NCBI GenBank assembly: GCA_046483285.1 | Contig: JAWODN010000003.1 | Location: 1 to 46,808, forward strand | Reading direction: 5' to 3' | DNA length: 46,808 nucleotides | From: CAYRTV01 sp046483285 | GTDB lineage: Bacteria > Acidobacteriota > Aminicenantia > Aminicenantales > Aminicenantaceae | In this document: piece after piece, positions 33,757 to 42,937 of the stretch | Layout of the letters: each line of letters begins with the position of its first letter | How positions within the stretch are numbered: the stretch's first letter is position 1 | Translations under genes and position numbers: made by a program | The notes under the pieces: generated by a model | Told to the model about the DNA's origin: nothing | Seen by the model: only the letters and a program-made list of their open reading frames with translations | The model's database searches: none

Positions 33757-34982
33757 TCCGACTCCTTTTCCGCATTGATTTGCACCGGCTTTTTCCGCTC
33801 CTTAAACAAAAGCATAAACGCCGCCGCGCATAAAATCGTCAACACGGTTGGAATAATAAAAACTTTCCGCCAGTCCGTTCCCAACGGCCCGGTGAAAACA
33901 GTCTGAATCCATCCCACAAAAAGACTTCCTAAAAAATTTCCCAATCCCAGCGTGACAATAGCGATCATGCTTTGGGCAGAAGCCCGAATATCCGGAGGAG
34001 AAACCTTGTCAATGTAAATAAAGGCCGCTGTGAAAAAGAAAACATAACAAAATCCATGCAGGGAAAGGGATGCGATCACCAGCCAGACCGGTTGAGCGAT
34101 GACAAAGATAATATAACGGGCCGGCCATGCCAGAACCCCGATAATCATGGTTTTCTTGATTCCGAATTTAGGTAAAAAATATGGCAGCAGCAGCGCCATC
34201 ACGAAGATTTCCGCCGCTTGGGCGATAACCATAACTCCGGAAACCATTGCCCGGTCCACGCCGATGGTATGGGACGTCAAAAAAGGAGCCGTCAGAATAT
34301 AATAAAATTGAAGTTCAGTGGCCACAATGAATGCTATTCCCACAAAGACAGCCAGATTTTTATCCTTCAGCATTTTAATGGCTTCCAAAAAAGCCCACGG
34401 CTTTTTTGATTTTTTCCTGGCCGGCGTGTGAGGCAGACTGAAAGCCTGAATGCCCATGATCAAAGAGAAAACCCCGGCAAGCATAAGAGTATCGCCCCGC
34501 AATACCTGGATTTCCAGGCTTTCGCCGAACATGCGCCAGCCCGCCAGCACCAATCCCGCTGCGATCCAGCCGAAGGTTCCCCAGACACGGACGATTCCAA
34601 ATTCCTTCTCGGAATCCTTAAGGTTGATAAAAGCGATGGAATTGGTCAGGGCTAAGGTGGGAGCATATAAAATGGAATATATCAGCATCAGCCAAAGCAG
34701 GAGGGAGTACTGGGTGACAAACGACATAACTATCAATAAAAATCCTCCCATAAGCTGAAGGAACGCGATCACTTTCTGCGTGGGAAAATACCGGTCGGCG
34801 GCTTGCCCGCCGATAAAAGGAGAAATAATTGTCGCTAACGGAAGAAGGGCATAGATAATTCCAACTTCCGCGCCAGAGAAACCGAGCTTGGTGATCAGAT
34901 ACTCGGAAAGCACCGGAGCCCATGAACCCCAGATCGCATACTGAAGAAACATCATAGCGCTCAAGCGCACTTTATCGCTCAT
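33753..34982 (-). CDS. MFS transporter of the nucleoside:H+ symporter type
   Basis: Twelve predicted membrane segments in 409 aa. The start (RLSAMMFLQYAIWGSWAPVLSEYL) and FGIVRVWGTFGWIAAG are typical of the NupG/XapB-like family. In bacteria of this kind, members often sit beside Gfo/Idh genes and may carry sugars rather than nucleosides. First gene of a three-gene overlapping operon. No regulator is adjacent. The 253 bp upstream to apbE hold only a weak repeat-like stretch (ttatttgcgggccgggatgg near 35080). Confidence 0.88.
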   Translation of the reverse strand: MSDKVRLSAMMFLQYAIWGSWAPVLSEYLITKLGFSGAEVGIIYALLPLATIISPFIGGQAADRYFPTQKVIAFLQLMGGFLLIVMSFVTQYSLLLWLMLIYSILYAPTLALTNSIAFINLKDSEKEFGIVRVWGTFGWIAAGLVLAGWRMFGESLEIQVLRGDTLMLAGVFSLIMGIQAFSLPHTPARKKSKKPWAFLEAIKMLKDKNLAVFVGIAFIVATELQFYYILTAPFLTSHTIGVDRAMVSGVMVIAQAAEIFVMALLLPYFLPKFGIKKTMIIGVLAWPARYIIFVIAQPVWLVIASLSLHGFCYVFFFTAAFIYIDKVSPPDIRASAQSMIAIVTLGLGNFLGSLFVGWIQTVFTGPLGTDWRKVFIIPTVLTILCAAAFMLLFKERKKPVQINAEKESE

Positions 34983-35235
34983 GTTTATTCTCCTCTTCTC
35001 CGCCCCGGATCCCTTTTTCTGTCATAACGTCAATCGCCCCAAAAATATAAAAAAACATCCTGGCTGTCAATAAAACCTGAATTATTTGCGGGCCGGGATG
35101 GCCGCGGATTTCGGATGGCCTTTTTTAACCTTCCCGCACCCCGGCTCCGCCTGGTCAGAGATTGACTTTTTTTTAGATTTTTCTCAAAATGTGTGTTCAA
35201 GATTTTCCAAAATGAACCCTCGGTTAAAATTTTCA

Positions 35236-36183
35236 ATGCGCCGTTACTTAAATAAACAACTTTTTTTTCTAATCGGATGTTCCGTTCTTCTCTTATCCTC
35301 AGGCTGCAGACAGGATGCCGTATGGAAGAAGAAATCATTCCTGTTTTTTGATACGGTGTGTCAAATTCATTTGAATTGCGCGGAGCCTGAGTTCAAAAAG
35401 GCGGAACAGACGGTTGAGCGGATCTTCACAAAAATTGAAAATATTTTTTCTCCCCCTTTCACCGACCACACTGCCCCCGAAGTTTTGGAATTATTCCAGA
35501 TCGCCCGTGAAATATACCAGCATTCCAACGGCAGTTTTGATATCACAGTTGCTCCTCTTTCTGAAGCCTGGGGATTTCACAGCGGAGAACACATGGTTCC
35601 CCCCCCGGAAACAATCAAAGCAAGTCTTGACTATGTCGGCCTGGATAAAATTCAAATCAAAAATGAATCTCTTAAGGTGCCGGAGAAAACCAGGTTGGAT
35701 TGGGGAGGAATCGCCAAGGGCTGGGGAATTGATCTGGCCTACCGGGAATTAAAAAAAATGAATATACCCAGCGGATTCATCAATGCCGGAGGAGATCTTT
35801 ACTGCTGGGGCCGCAATCCGGAGCAAAAGAACTGGCAAGTGGGTGTTATGCACCCCAGACAAAAGGGATTTATGGGTGTTTTATCAATCACGGATACAGC
35901 CGCAGCCACAGCCGGAGATTATCAGAGATATTTCATTAAGGACGGAATACGGTATCACCACATCTTCGACCCCTCCACCGGGCGCCCGGCCCGGGGGAAA
36001 AAAAGCGTGACAGTCATAGGCCCCCAAACCGCAGTGTGCGACGGCCTGGCCACGGCGCTTTTTGTTTCTCAGAACCCCGAAAAAATTCTTTCCCGTTTTC
36101 CCGAATATGGAGCGATCGTTGTTTTAGATAATGGAGATTTAATAAGAATGGGCCGTCCGTACCGGTTCCAGCCTCGAAAATAG
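35236..36183 (+). CDS. apbE: FAD:protein FMN transferase
   Basis: It attaches FMN covalently to a Thr in S/T-G-A-T-type motifs, as in RnfG. I place the start at 35236, which yields a lipoprotein signal (MRRYLNKQLFFLIGCSVLLL then SSGC); upstream in-frame Met codons give a long N-terminus with no signal. The motifs are GGIAKGWGIDLAYRELKK, GFINAGGDLYCWG, TAAATAGDYQRYF and HHIFDPSTGRPA, then the metal/FAD site VCDGLATALFVS. Length is about 315 aa. It stands apart from rnf but is its likely modifying enzyme. It converges with dnaN over 20 bp. Confidence 0.93.
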   Translation: MRRYLNKQLFFLIGCSVLLLSSGCRQDAVWKKKSFLFFDTVCQIHLNCAEPEFKKAEQTVERIFTKIENIFSPPFTDHTAPEVLELFQIAREIYQHSNGSFDITVAPLSEAWGFHSGEHMVPPPETIKASLDYVGLDKIQIKNESLKVPEKTRLDWGGIAKGWGIDLAYRELKKMNIPSGFINAGGDLYCWGRNPEQKNWQVGVMHPRQKGFMGVLSITDTAAATAGDYQRYFIKDGIRYHHIFDPSTGRPARGKKSVTVIGPQTAVCDGLATALFVSQNPEKILSRFPEYGAIVVLDNGDLIRMGRPYRFQPRK

Positions 36184-36203
36184 AAGCGGATTTGTCTCCA
36201 CAT

Positions 36204-37307
36204 CTAAAATTTCATCGGCATCAGCACATATTTATATTCGTCTCCGCTTTCCTCATCTTCAGGAAATATCAGCACGGCACTGTTTTCATCCTTCATTAAA
36301 AACTGGACTTTTTCCGTTCTGGCTGTGGCTAGAAAATCAATCAGATACGCCGCGTTGAATCCTATTTCCAATTCAGCCCCGTCATAATCCGCATCCACCT
36401 GGTCGCTGGCTTCCCCTAATTCCGGGTTGGAGGAAAAGAGTTCAACCGCATTCTTTTTTAAGTTGAACTTTATTCCTTTCGATCTTTCAGTGGAAAGCAA
36501 GGACACCCGGCGGATGGCATCGGTTATCTCTTCTTTGTTGAACACAGCCAAACTTTGGTTATCTTTGGGAATCACGGCGTCATAATTAGGGAACTTTCCT
36601 TCAATGATTCGGGAAATAAGCGTTCTTTCTCCAACCTGAAAAAAAAGATTGTTCTCATCTAAATCAAATTGCACCGACGTATCTTCCAATTTCCTTAATT
36701 CTCCCAGCGTTTTTTTAGAAACAATCCCGCGTATTTCTCCTTCGACGTTCATTTCTGAAAAATTTTTCTTGGAATAGGCTAAACGGTGCCCATCCGTGCT
36801 GACCATTTTGATTTCATCTCCGCTTAGGATCATAAGGGCCCCGTTGAGATAATATCTTTGCTCCTGAGTGATGGCACAAAAGACTTGATCTATCATTTCC
36901 TGAAAAGCCCCAAGAGGAAAAACGATGTTTTTCTTAAACCTTGGTTCCGGAACCTGAGGATAATCTTCTTTATGCATACACACAACTTTAAAATGGCTGG
37001 CGCCGGAATTGATTTCCATCATTTTCTCGCCTTGCTGAGAAAAAAGAATCGGCTTGCCTTCCGGCAAGGAGCGGACTATTTCAAAAATTTTTTTTCCCGA
37101 TATGGTTATAGCCCCGGGATCCTTCGTATCCGCGGAAAAATGAGTTTTCATCCCGACTTCCAAATCGGTTCCGATCATTTCAACCCCTTTTTCCGATGCG
37201 TTTATTAAAATGTTCGCCAGAATAGGCATTGTATTTCTTTTTTCCACAATTCCTTGAAGAAGCTGTAATTCCCGAAACACCTCTTTTTTTTCAGCCGAAA
37301 ATTTCAT
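36204..37307 (-). CDS. dnaN: DNA polymerase III beta subunit (sliding clamp)
   Basis: A ring-shaped clamp that tethers DnaE to DNA. Three clamp folds span 367 aa. The start MKFSAEKKEVFRELQLLQGI, ISGKKIFEIVRSLPEG, SGDEIKMVSTDGHRLAYSK, and the C-terminal YKYVLMPMKF match the family (ending in the typical MPM/MPx-R/K). AAGGTGG precedes the ATG. It is separated from dnaA by 116 bp of very AT-rich DNA containing a DnaA box, so it may be transcribed with dnaA or from its own promoter there. Confidence 0.97.
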   Translation of the reverse strand: MKFSAEKKEVFRELQLLQGIVEKRNTMPILANILINASEKGVEMIGTDLEVGMKTHFSADTKDPGAITISGKKIFEIVRSLPEGKPILFSQQGEKMMEINSGASHFKVVCMHKEDYPQVPEPRFKKNIVFPLGAFQEMIDQVFCAITQEQRYYLNGALMILSGDEIKMVSTDGHRLAYSKKNFSEMNVEGEIRGIVSKKTLGELRKLEDTSVQFDLDENNLFFQVGERTLISRIIEGKFPNYDAVIPKDNQSLAVFNKEEITDAIRRVSLLSTERSKGIKFNLKKNAVELFSSNPELGEASDQVDADYDGAELEIGFNAAYLIDFLATARTEKVQFLMKDENSAVLIFPEDEESGDEYKYVLMPMKF

Positions 37308-37392
37308 TTTTCCACCTTTCCATAGGCCTTCTTTATTCTTATTAAAATATTAATTAAAGATTAAGTAATAATAAGAAGAATTGCAAATAAAA

Positions 37393-37401
37393 TGTGTATA
37401 A
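37393..37401 (-). promoter_or_regulatory. DnaA box in the dnaA-dnaN gap
   Basis: TTATACACA on the minus strand matches the TTWTNCACA consensus. It sits in a strongly AT-rich 116-bp gap (37308-37422), a known location of unwinding elements in some bacterial origins. Confidence 0.5.
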
Positions 37402-37422
37402 AGGACATAAGTTATTTTATAT

Positions 37423-38757
37423 CTAGTGCATATAATTTATAATTTTGTTGATTTTTCTGTTGAATTCAAGATTGGTTTTTCTTAATTTTTCAATTTTCTG
37501 GATACTGTGAATTACGGTGGTGTGGTGCTTACCGTTGAATTTCTTCCCGATTTCAGGAAGGGATGAGTGGGTCAATTCTTTGGATAAATACATAGCCACT
37601 TGACGGGGAAATACAAATTTAGGGGAATTGTTCCTGCTTTTTAATTGAGATAATTTAATTTTAAATTCATAGCATATAACTTTTTGAATTTTTTCCACAG
37701 TGATAACGGACGCTGTGGAGTCCAGCAGGGTTTTAAGTGCCTCCTTAGCAAGATCAAGGTCGATGGATTCACCCCGAAGCGAGGCATAAGCAATGACGCG
37801 GCGTAAGAATCCTTCCAGTTCCCGAATATTGGAATGAACTTTATCCGCGATGAATAAAGCAACGCTTTCAGGAAGAATCACTCCTTCCATTTCAGATTTC
37901 TTTTTCAGTATGGCGATACGGGTTTCAATATCCGGAGGCTTTAAATCAGCGATCAGGCCCCACTCAAAACGGGAGGAAAACCTTTCTTCGAGATTAGGAA
38001 TTTCTTTAGGAGGGCAGTCGCTGGAAATAACAATTTGTTTTTGATTCTCATAAAGATGATTGAATGTATGAAAAAATTCTTCTTTTGTGCGTTCTTTCCC
38101 GGATAAATAGTGAATATCATCCATAAGAAGCAGGTCAATATTGCGGTATTTTTCGCGGAAGTCTAAAATTTTTCCGTATTGAAGATGATTGATTAAATCA
38201 TTCATAAATTTTTCCGTTGTGATATAGAGGATTTTCATACTGCGGATTCCGTTAAGCATATAATGACCGATTGCGTTCATAAGGTGGGTTTTCCCTAACC
38301 CGGCACCTCCGTAGATATATAAGGGATTGTATGATTTAGCAGGATTTTTTACCACGGCATTGGCGGCGGCGTGAGTAAATTGATTGCATGAACCGACCAC
38401 AAAATTTTCGAAGGTGTAATTCGGATTGAGATTAGGATTAAGCAGTCCGCCGTGTTTGGAACGTCTTTCCCGGGGATTTCTCCGCATAAAAGAGGAAGAA
38501 GAATCGTCATAAATGTATTTAATGTCGTATACTTTATCGAATAATTTTTGAGAACATGTGTTTATTAAACTGGAGTAATGAAAAGACAGCCAGTCCCGAA
38601 AATATGAATTAGGAACTTTTATATAAAGACAGTCCTTTTCCTGTCCGATGTAGAGGGTGGGCTGAAACCAAGTGTCAAAGCTGTTGGGATCCGTCTTTTT
38701 TTTCACCGCCCGCAGAATCTGTGACCAGGGGTTGTTTTGTTGCGATTCATGATCCAT
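37423..38757 (-). CDS. dnaA: Chromosomal replication initiator protein DnaA
   Basis: An AAA+ ATPase that opens the replication origin. The start is placed at the ATG at 38757 (MDHESQQNNPWSQILRAVKK), the usual N-terminus; the open frame upstream adds 31 residues without homology. The domain I motif FDTWFQPTLYIG is present. The AAA+ core has Walker A GGAGLGKTHLMNAIG, Walker B LLLMDDIHYLSG and the sensor region. Domain IV has the DNA-binding signature HTTVIHSIQKI. Length is about 444 aa. The promoter region contains DnaA boxes, consistent with autoregulation. Confidence 0.97.
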   Translation of the reverse strand: MDHESQQNNPWSQILRAVKKKTDPNSFDTWFQPTLYIGQEKDCLYIKVPNSYFRDWLSFHYSSLINTCSQKLFDKVYDIKYIYDDSSSSFMRRNPRERRSKHGGLLNPNLNPNYTFENFVVGSCNQFTHAAANAVVKNPAKSYNPLYIYGGAGLGKTHLMNAIGHYMLNGIRSMKILYITTEKFMNDLINHLQYGKILDFREKYRNIDLLLMDDIHYLSGKERTKEEFFHTFNHLYENQKQIVISSDCPPKEIPNLEERFSSRFEWGLIADLKPPDIETRIAILKKKSEMEGVILPESVALFIADKVHSNIRELEGFLRRVIAYASLRGESIDLDLAKEALKTLLDSTASVITVEKIQKVICYEFKIKLSQLKSRNNSPKFVFPRQVAMYLSKELTHSSLPEIGKKFNGKHHTTVIHSIQKIEKLRKTNLEFNRKINKIINYMH

Positions 38758-38897
38758 TATAACACCAACTTTTCCACAGAAATATTCACAGATGTGGAAA
38801 ATATTTTTATCAGTGGTCCCAGGGTTGCAAAGCAGAAATAATATTAGCACCCTTATATCGGGATTTCAAGGAAAAAAAATTAAAATTTAAAAAAAGA
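38758..38897. other. Candidate oriC/dnaA control region with DnaA boxes
   Basis: TTTTCCACA (38770-38778, plus) and its inverse TGTGGAAAA (38793-38801) face each other around a weaker ATATTCACA (38782-38790). A very AT-rich run (about 38867-38897) ends at the next gene. Together with the box at 37393 this fits either autoregulation of dnaA or part of a bipartite origin. I did not find a dense box array. Confidence 0.5.
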
Positions 38898-41852
38898 TTA
38901 GAAATCAAATCCTATCCAGAATTTTGTCATCCAGTCTGTTCTCACTGTGTGATCAAAGGGATCGGAGAAATTGGGCCAGCCAAGGCCTTTAACAAATTCC
39001 AAATGGAGGGGAAAGCCTAAAAAGAAAAATTCAAATCCGTAACCCAATGAGCCGATCGCCTCATAGCTGCGGATGAATCCATCATCATCCATTAGAGTGA
39101 TTTCTGCAGGAAAACCTTTAAGTTTTTTTCGGGTGATGTCAAAAAACAAGGTCCCCCGGACAGGACCGATTTGCCCGATTAAAGTGGAAGCGGCATTAAT
39201 CAAGGGGAAACGAAATTCCAAATTGGCAAACCAGCCTTCGGTTCCGATTAAACTATAGTAGTATGCGGAGCGGACCTGATTGTTGCCGCCGTAGTAGTTT
39301 AAGTATGGATTTTTTCCCCGGCTGGCAAAACCACTGAACCGAAAGGCGAAAAGAGAATCGGCCCCCAGGTAAAAATACTTTCGGTAATCCAGGTTGGCGT
39401 TGGTGCTGGAAAGAAAACTATCACTGAAAGGAACGGTCTGGGTGACATCCAAGCGGAAGGTGCTTCCTTGGGAAGGACCGTAATACTTGAATTTTGTGGT
39501 TTCTCCAACCAGAGAGGCCGATAAAGAAAAAGAATTTCCATTCCAGAAATAGTCATATACGGATTGTTCCCGGAGCGAGGCCTGCCGGATCAGAAACGGG
39601 TTGTAGAACTCTTCTTCGTAACGGTAAAAACCCACGGATCCCTGAAACCGGTAGTAACGATTGAAAGGATAATATGCGGCGACGCTGGCGCCGGAGATCG
39701 TCCGGGTCGCCAGAGCGTCGCGGTAGCTCAGCCGGTAAAAGAGAGAGGGGTCGTAATAAGCAAAGCTGGGATAATAATACATGGTGTATTGAAAAGCACT
39801 GGCCTGGTACTGGAATCGTTTTTTCCGGTTCAGATAGGAGAAGTAGTAGGACCGGAAGCTCTGGACTTGATAGGCCATTAAAGTGAAGGTGTGGTCCCGG
39901 AATAAATCCGAGAAAGAAATGGCGGATCCGCCGTAAATGGAACCGTCGGTGGAAACAATAGTGTCAACAGGAGGCTTTCCTTCCAGATAGAGTTCTTTTA
40001 TTCCTCCGTACGGTTCGATTTTTTCTTCATCGATTGTCACGGCAACCACCGGCTGAAATGGTTCGAATTCTTTTTCGTCCATGTTTTCCACGAAAGTGAC
40101 GGTTTTTTCTGTTTCAGCCTCCAGTCGGCTTTTGAATATTTGAAAAGCTCCTTTATTGAATGAGGAAAAAACCAAAGTGTTGTCTTCATTCGGCACAGGG
40201 ACCGGTAAAAAATTTCCGGTCTGCACATCCGTATAGCGCTTGATTTCTCCGCTTTCCAGATCAACAGAATAAATATTGAAAGCGCCGAGGCTGTCTTCTG
40301 AATAGTAAATCAAGCGAGAGTCCGCGGAAAAATGAGGAGTGATTGTGTTGCCTTTGCCGAAAGTCAGCTGTGTTCTTTTCTGGAGATTGTCCGCCGGTGA
40401 GATGAATATTTTATCTTCCGAGCCGATGCGGATGGTGTAAGCAATCCAGCGGCCGTCCGGAGACACATGAGGCGCTTTTTCGAAAAGTTCGTTTTGGGTT
40501 AGATTCCGGGTTTCCCGGCTCTCCAGGTCTATTTTAAAAATATCATGGCGGCATTGAGTGAAAGCGGTGAATATCAATGCGCCGTCTTGTTCGGTGAAAC
40601 ACGGAGACGAGGGCTGGTTATAGGGGATGGGAATTTTTTTTAGGGTGGTGCCCTTGAGGACATCCAGAAGAAACAGGCTGTGTTTTTCGCCGGTTCTTCC
40701 GAAAAAGGCGATATAATCCCCGGAGGATGACCAGGCGACGTCCCGGCCCATGGAGGTTTCAATTTCATATTTTAAGTCGCTGTATTTTAGTGTGTATCCT
40801 TTAGTCAGGTTTTTCCAGACTTTTCCGTCTTTGGCGGAGATCAAAACGATATCCATTTCTAAGTCTCTCACATTGAAGGTCACCGAAGCGACCAAATCTC
40901 CGGAGGGTGACAGGGTATGGGAGAAGGAGAAATAATATTCATTCACAGGATATTCGGGGCCGATGACAAAACTATAATCCTCCGGATTGTCCCGCAGGCG
41001 AAAAGGTTTGAATTTTTCCCTGATAAATTTTTTGAATTCATGGTTAAATTGCTTTTCATCCAGATCAAAAGCTTTTTTGAGGGGATTGGTGTATCCAAAC
41101 GCCGGAGCGTTTGACAGCATTTCCCAGAATTCTTTGATTCCGTTTTTTCCGTATTTGTCTTCGATGAATTCGTAAATGGCATGCCCAAAGTCATAGGCGG
41201 GAGGCCGCGGGGCCGGATACCGGGAAATCAGAGCCCCCTGCCGGGACATCTCCGGGATCCGGTCGTTGAGCACCGCATCTCTAACGATCAATTCGGACCA
41301 GGAAGACCATTCCCCGGTATTGTACTCGGATAATCCTTCCATAACCCATAAAGGAGGAGCGCTGACGGCGTACACCGCACCGCCGGGACTTCCCCATAGA
41401 AGATCATATTGAAATATATGTGTCAGCTCGTGTTTGAACAGGCTCTGGAGTTCCTCGGGGGGCATGTCCCCATGAACCGCCACCCGGTAAAGCAAGGGCT
41501 CCGCCACTCCCAGAATGCTGTCTGAAGGGATGTTGAAAAGATTGGTTTGCTGAAAATCAGAGACGGTTTGGTAAAAAAGAATGGGGACTTTGGCGGAGAG
41601 ATGGTGCTTGAGATTGCCGCTGAGCGTTTGGTAGGCACTTTCAGCATAAGAGGCGATCTTTTCGAGCATGTCGGGGTCTTCAAAGTAAAAATAGATATCA
41701 AAGCGTTCTGTGGAGTATCTTTCCCACTTGAAGTCTTTGTAAATGACTTTATTCTTTCCATAATAGGGGAAATAGATGTATTGAGCAGCGGCCTGGCCGG
41801 TCAAAATCAGCAAAAATGCCAGGGTGAATCCGCAAATGATTGTTTTTTTCAT
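38898..41852 (-). CDS. Peptidase MA-like/TolB propeller/outer-membrane barrel protein
   Basis: A signal peptide (1-23) precedes a gluzincin-type metallopeptidase domain (about 40-290) with HELTHIFQYD (His141, Glu142, His145) and WVMEGLSEY (Glu172), so the catalytic residues look intact. Residues about 310-600 contain repeated TolB/WD40-like blades (e.g. APHVSPDGRWIAYTI, TPHFSADSRLIYYSED). The C-terminal third (about 640-984) is rich in aromatic alternating strands and ends WMTKFWIGFDF, like an Omp85/BamA-type beta-barrel with a C-terminal Phe. It is probably an outer-membrane protein with the protease and propeller in the periplasm. Substrate unknown. It ends a three-gene operon. Confidence 0.85.
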   Translation of the reverse strand: MKKTIICGFTLAFLLILTGQAAAQYIYFPYYGKNKVIYKDFKWERYSTERFDIYFYFEDPDMLEKIASYAESAYQTLSGNLKHHLSAKVPILFYQTVSDFQQTNLFNIPSDSILGVAEPLLYRVAVHGDMPPEELQSLFKHELTHIFQYDLLWGSPGGAVYAVSAPPLWVMEGLSEYNTGEWSSWSELIVRDAVLNDRIPEMSRQGALISRYPAPRPPAYDFGHAIYEFIEDKYGKNGIKEFWEMLSNAPAFGYTNPLKKAFDLDEKQFNHEFKKFIREKFKPFRLRDNPEDYSFVIGPEYPVNEYYFSFSHTLSPSGDLVASVTFNVRDLEMDIVLISAKDGKVWKNLTKGYTLKYSDLKYEIETSMGRDVAWSSSGDYIAFFGRTGEKHSLFLLDVLKGTTLKKIPIPYNQPSSPCFTEQDGALIFTAFTQCRHDIFKIDLESRETRNLTQNELFEKAPHVSPDGRWIAYTIRIGSEDKIFISPADNLQKRTQLTFGKGNTITPHFSADSRLIYYSEDSLGAFNIYSVDLESGEIKRYTDVQTGNFLPVPVPNEDNTLVFSSFNKGAFQIFKSRLEAETEKTVTFVENMDEKEFEPFQPVVAVTIDEEKIEPYGGIKELYLEGKPPVDTIVSTDGSIYGGSAISFSDLFRDHTFTLMAYQVQSFRSYYFSYLNRKKRFQYQASAFQYTMYYYPSFAYYDPSLFYRLSYRDALATRTISGASVAAYYPFNRYYRFQGSVGFYRYEEEFYNPFLIRQASLREQSVYDYFWNGNSFSLSASLVGETTKFKYYGPSQGSTFRLDVTQTVPFSDSFLSSTNANLDYRKYFYLGADSLFAFRFSGFASRGKNPYLNYYGGNNQVRSAYYYSLIGTEGWFANLEFRFPLINAASTLIGQIGPVRGTLFFDITRKKLKGFPAEITLMDDDGFIRSYEAIGSLGYGFEFFFLGFPLHLEFVKGLGWPNFSDPFDHTVRTDWMTKFWIGFDF

Positions 41853-41862
41853 GAGAAACTCC

Positions 41863-42561
41863 TCATTGCATGATGAGATAGCGTTCTTGGACTCTCTCTA
41901 AACCAAATAGCTGCCGGAAAAGTTTATCTTTAATTTGAATGATAAGGTCATAAAAAGCGAAAGCCCCGGTTTGATTGGGATTTTTGGTGGCTTTTTTTTC
42001 ATCGAACTGGCGCTGATAGATAATTTCACCGGTATCAGGGTCAATAAAAAAGATCTCAATTTTCAAATTAAAAAAGTTTCTTTCCATCAATCTCTTTTCT
42101 TCGGGAAAAGGGTCTTTGAATTGACGGGTATCTTTCCCGGTGAGTGCCTTGCGTGTTTCCGCTTGAAAGGACGCTGACCCGGTTGCGATCAGGATTCTTT
42201 TTTCTTTTTTTTGCTGTTTTCTCCAAAAATCAGGATTTTGAAAAAGGGAATCATCCAGGGGGATGTCTTTTAAATGATGAGTTTCCCTTCGGGTTTTCAC
42301 CCGGAATGCTTCTGAGAAATAATCCACGATTTTTGCATTCAGGTCAAAATCAGGCTTCTCCTCATCCTTTATCAGAAAGTCGGTGACAGCGATTTCCTGG
42401 TAAACGTCTGCATCTATGAGGGCCGGCCGGGGAAGTTCCATTTTTATCTTGGTGGTTGTCTCACCGGCGCATCCCGCCGCAATAAAAATCAGGGGGATCA
42501 ACAAGAGATATTTATTTCTGAATAATATTTCTGCTTTTCTCATTTTCTTTATTTCCTTCAT
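41863..42561 (-). CDS. Lipoprotein of unknown function (CsgG/LpoB-like flavour)
   Basis: The start at 42561 has GGGAG five bases upstream; an in-frame ATG at 42543 with AAGGA is also possible. A lipobox IFIAAGC follows a hydrophobic stretch, so the protein is likely lipid-anchored. VYQEIAVTDFLI resembles the opening strand of CsgG/LpoB-type domains, and IEIFFIDPDTGEIIYQRQFD resembles their later strands. That assignment is tentative. It overlaps the TPR gene by 50 bp and precedes the barrel protein gene by 10 bp, so it is likely part of the same envelope operon. Confidence 0.72.
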   Translation of the reverse strand: MKEIKKMRKAEILFRNKYLLLIPLIFIAAGCAGETTTKIKMELPRPALIDADVYQEIAVTDFLIKDEEKPDFDLNAKIVDYFSEAFRVKTRRETHHLKDIPLDDSLFQNPDFWRKQQKKEKRILIATGSASFQAETRKALTGKDTRQFKDPFPEEKRLMERNFFNLKIEIFFIDPDTGEIIYQRQFDEKKATKNPNQTGAFAFYDLIIQIKDKLFRQLFGLERVQERYLIMQ

Positions 42562-42898
42562 CTTCACTCCCGGAGTGATTGGATTGAAAATTTTTGTAAT
42601 TGCTTTGAATGTGTTCATTGTCCGGATCCAGCTTCAAGGCACGCTGGTATTCACGGCGGGCGTCTTCCCATTGCGCTTTTTTTTCATACGCCACGGCCAG
42701 GTTGTTATGAGCCGCAGCTGAAGCGGGGTTGAGCTCGATCTCTTTTTTCCATCGAAAGATGGCCTCATCCCAGAGTTGTTTTTCGGCGGCCTTGATGCCG
42801 AAATTCATTTGCGAAAGAGAATTCCGGGGAGCGCAGTGAATGAAGAAAAAAGAGACAGCCAAAAGGATGATCGATACCAAAAGATTTTTACTTTTCAT
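42512..42898 (-). CDS. Small TPR lipoprotein
   Basis: The N-terminal signal ends at the lipobox FFFIHCAP (Cys about 22). About two tetratricopeptide repeats follow (FGIKAAEKQLWDEAIFRWKK, AHNNLAVAYEKKAQWEDARR, EYQRALKLDPDNEH), then a polar Ser/Glu/Asn-rich tail. TPRs usually bind partner proteins. First gene of the envelope operon, so it may assemble with the next two products. 128 aa. Confidence 0.82.
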   Translation of the reverse strand: MKSKNLLVSIILLAVSFFFIHCAPRNSLSQMNFGIKAAEKQLWDEAIFRWKKEIELNPASAAAHNNLAVAYEKKAQWEDARREYQRALKLDPDNEHIQSNYKNFQSNHSGSEDEGNKENEKSRNIIQK

Positions 42899-42937
42899 GA
42901 CTTCACCTTATCACACATGACCTATACCTTAGCCTGA

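Noticed and set aside
35086..35235. 50-residue N-terminal extension of ApbE
   Set aside because: It would bury the lipoprotein signal that begins at 35236.
38758..38850. 31-residue N-terminal extension of DnaA
   Set aside because: The conserved DnaA start is the ATG at 38757; the extension would read through the DnaA boxes.
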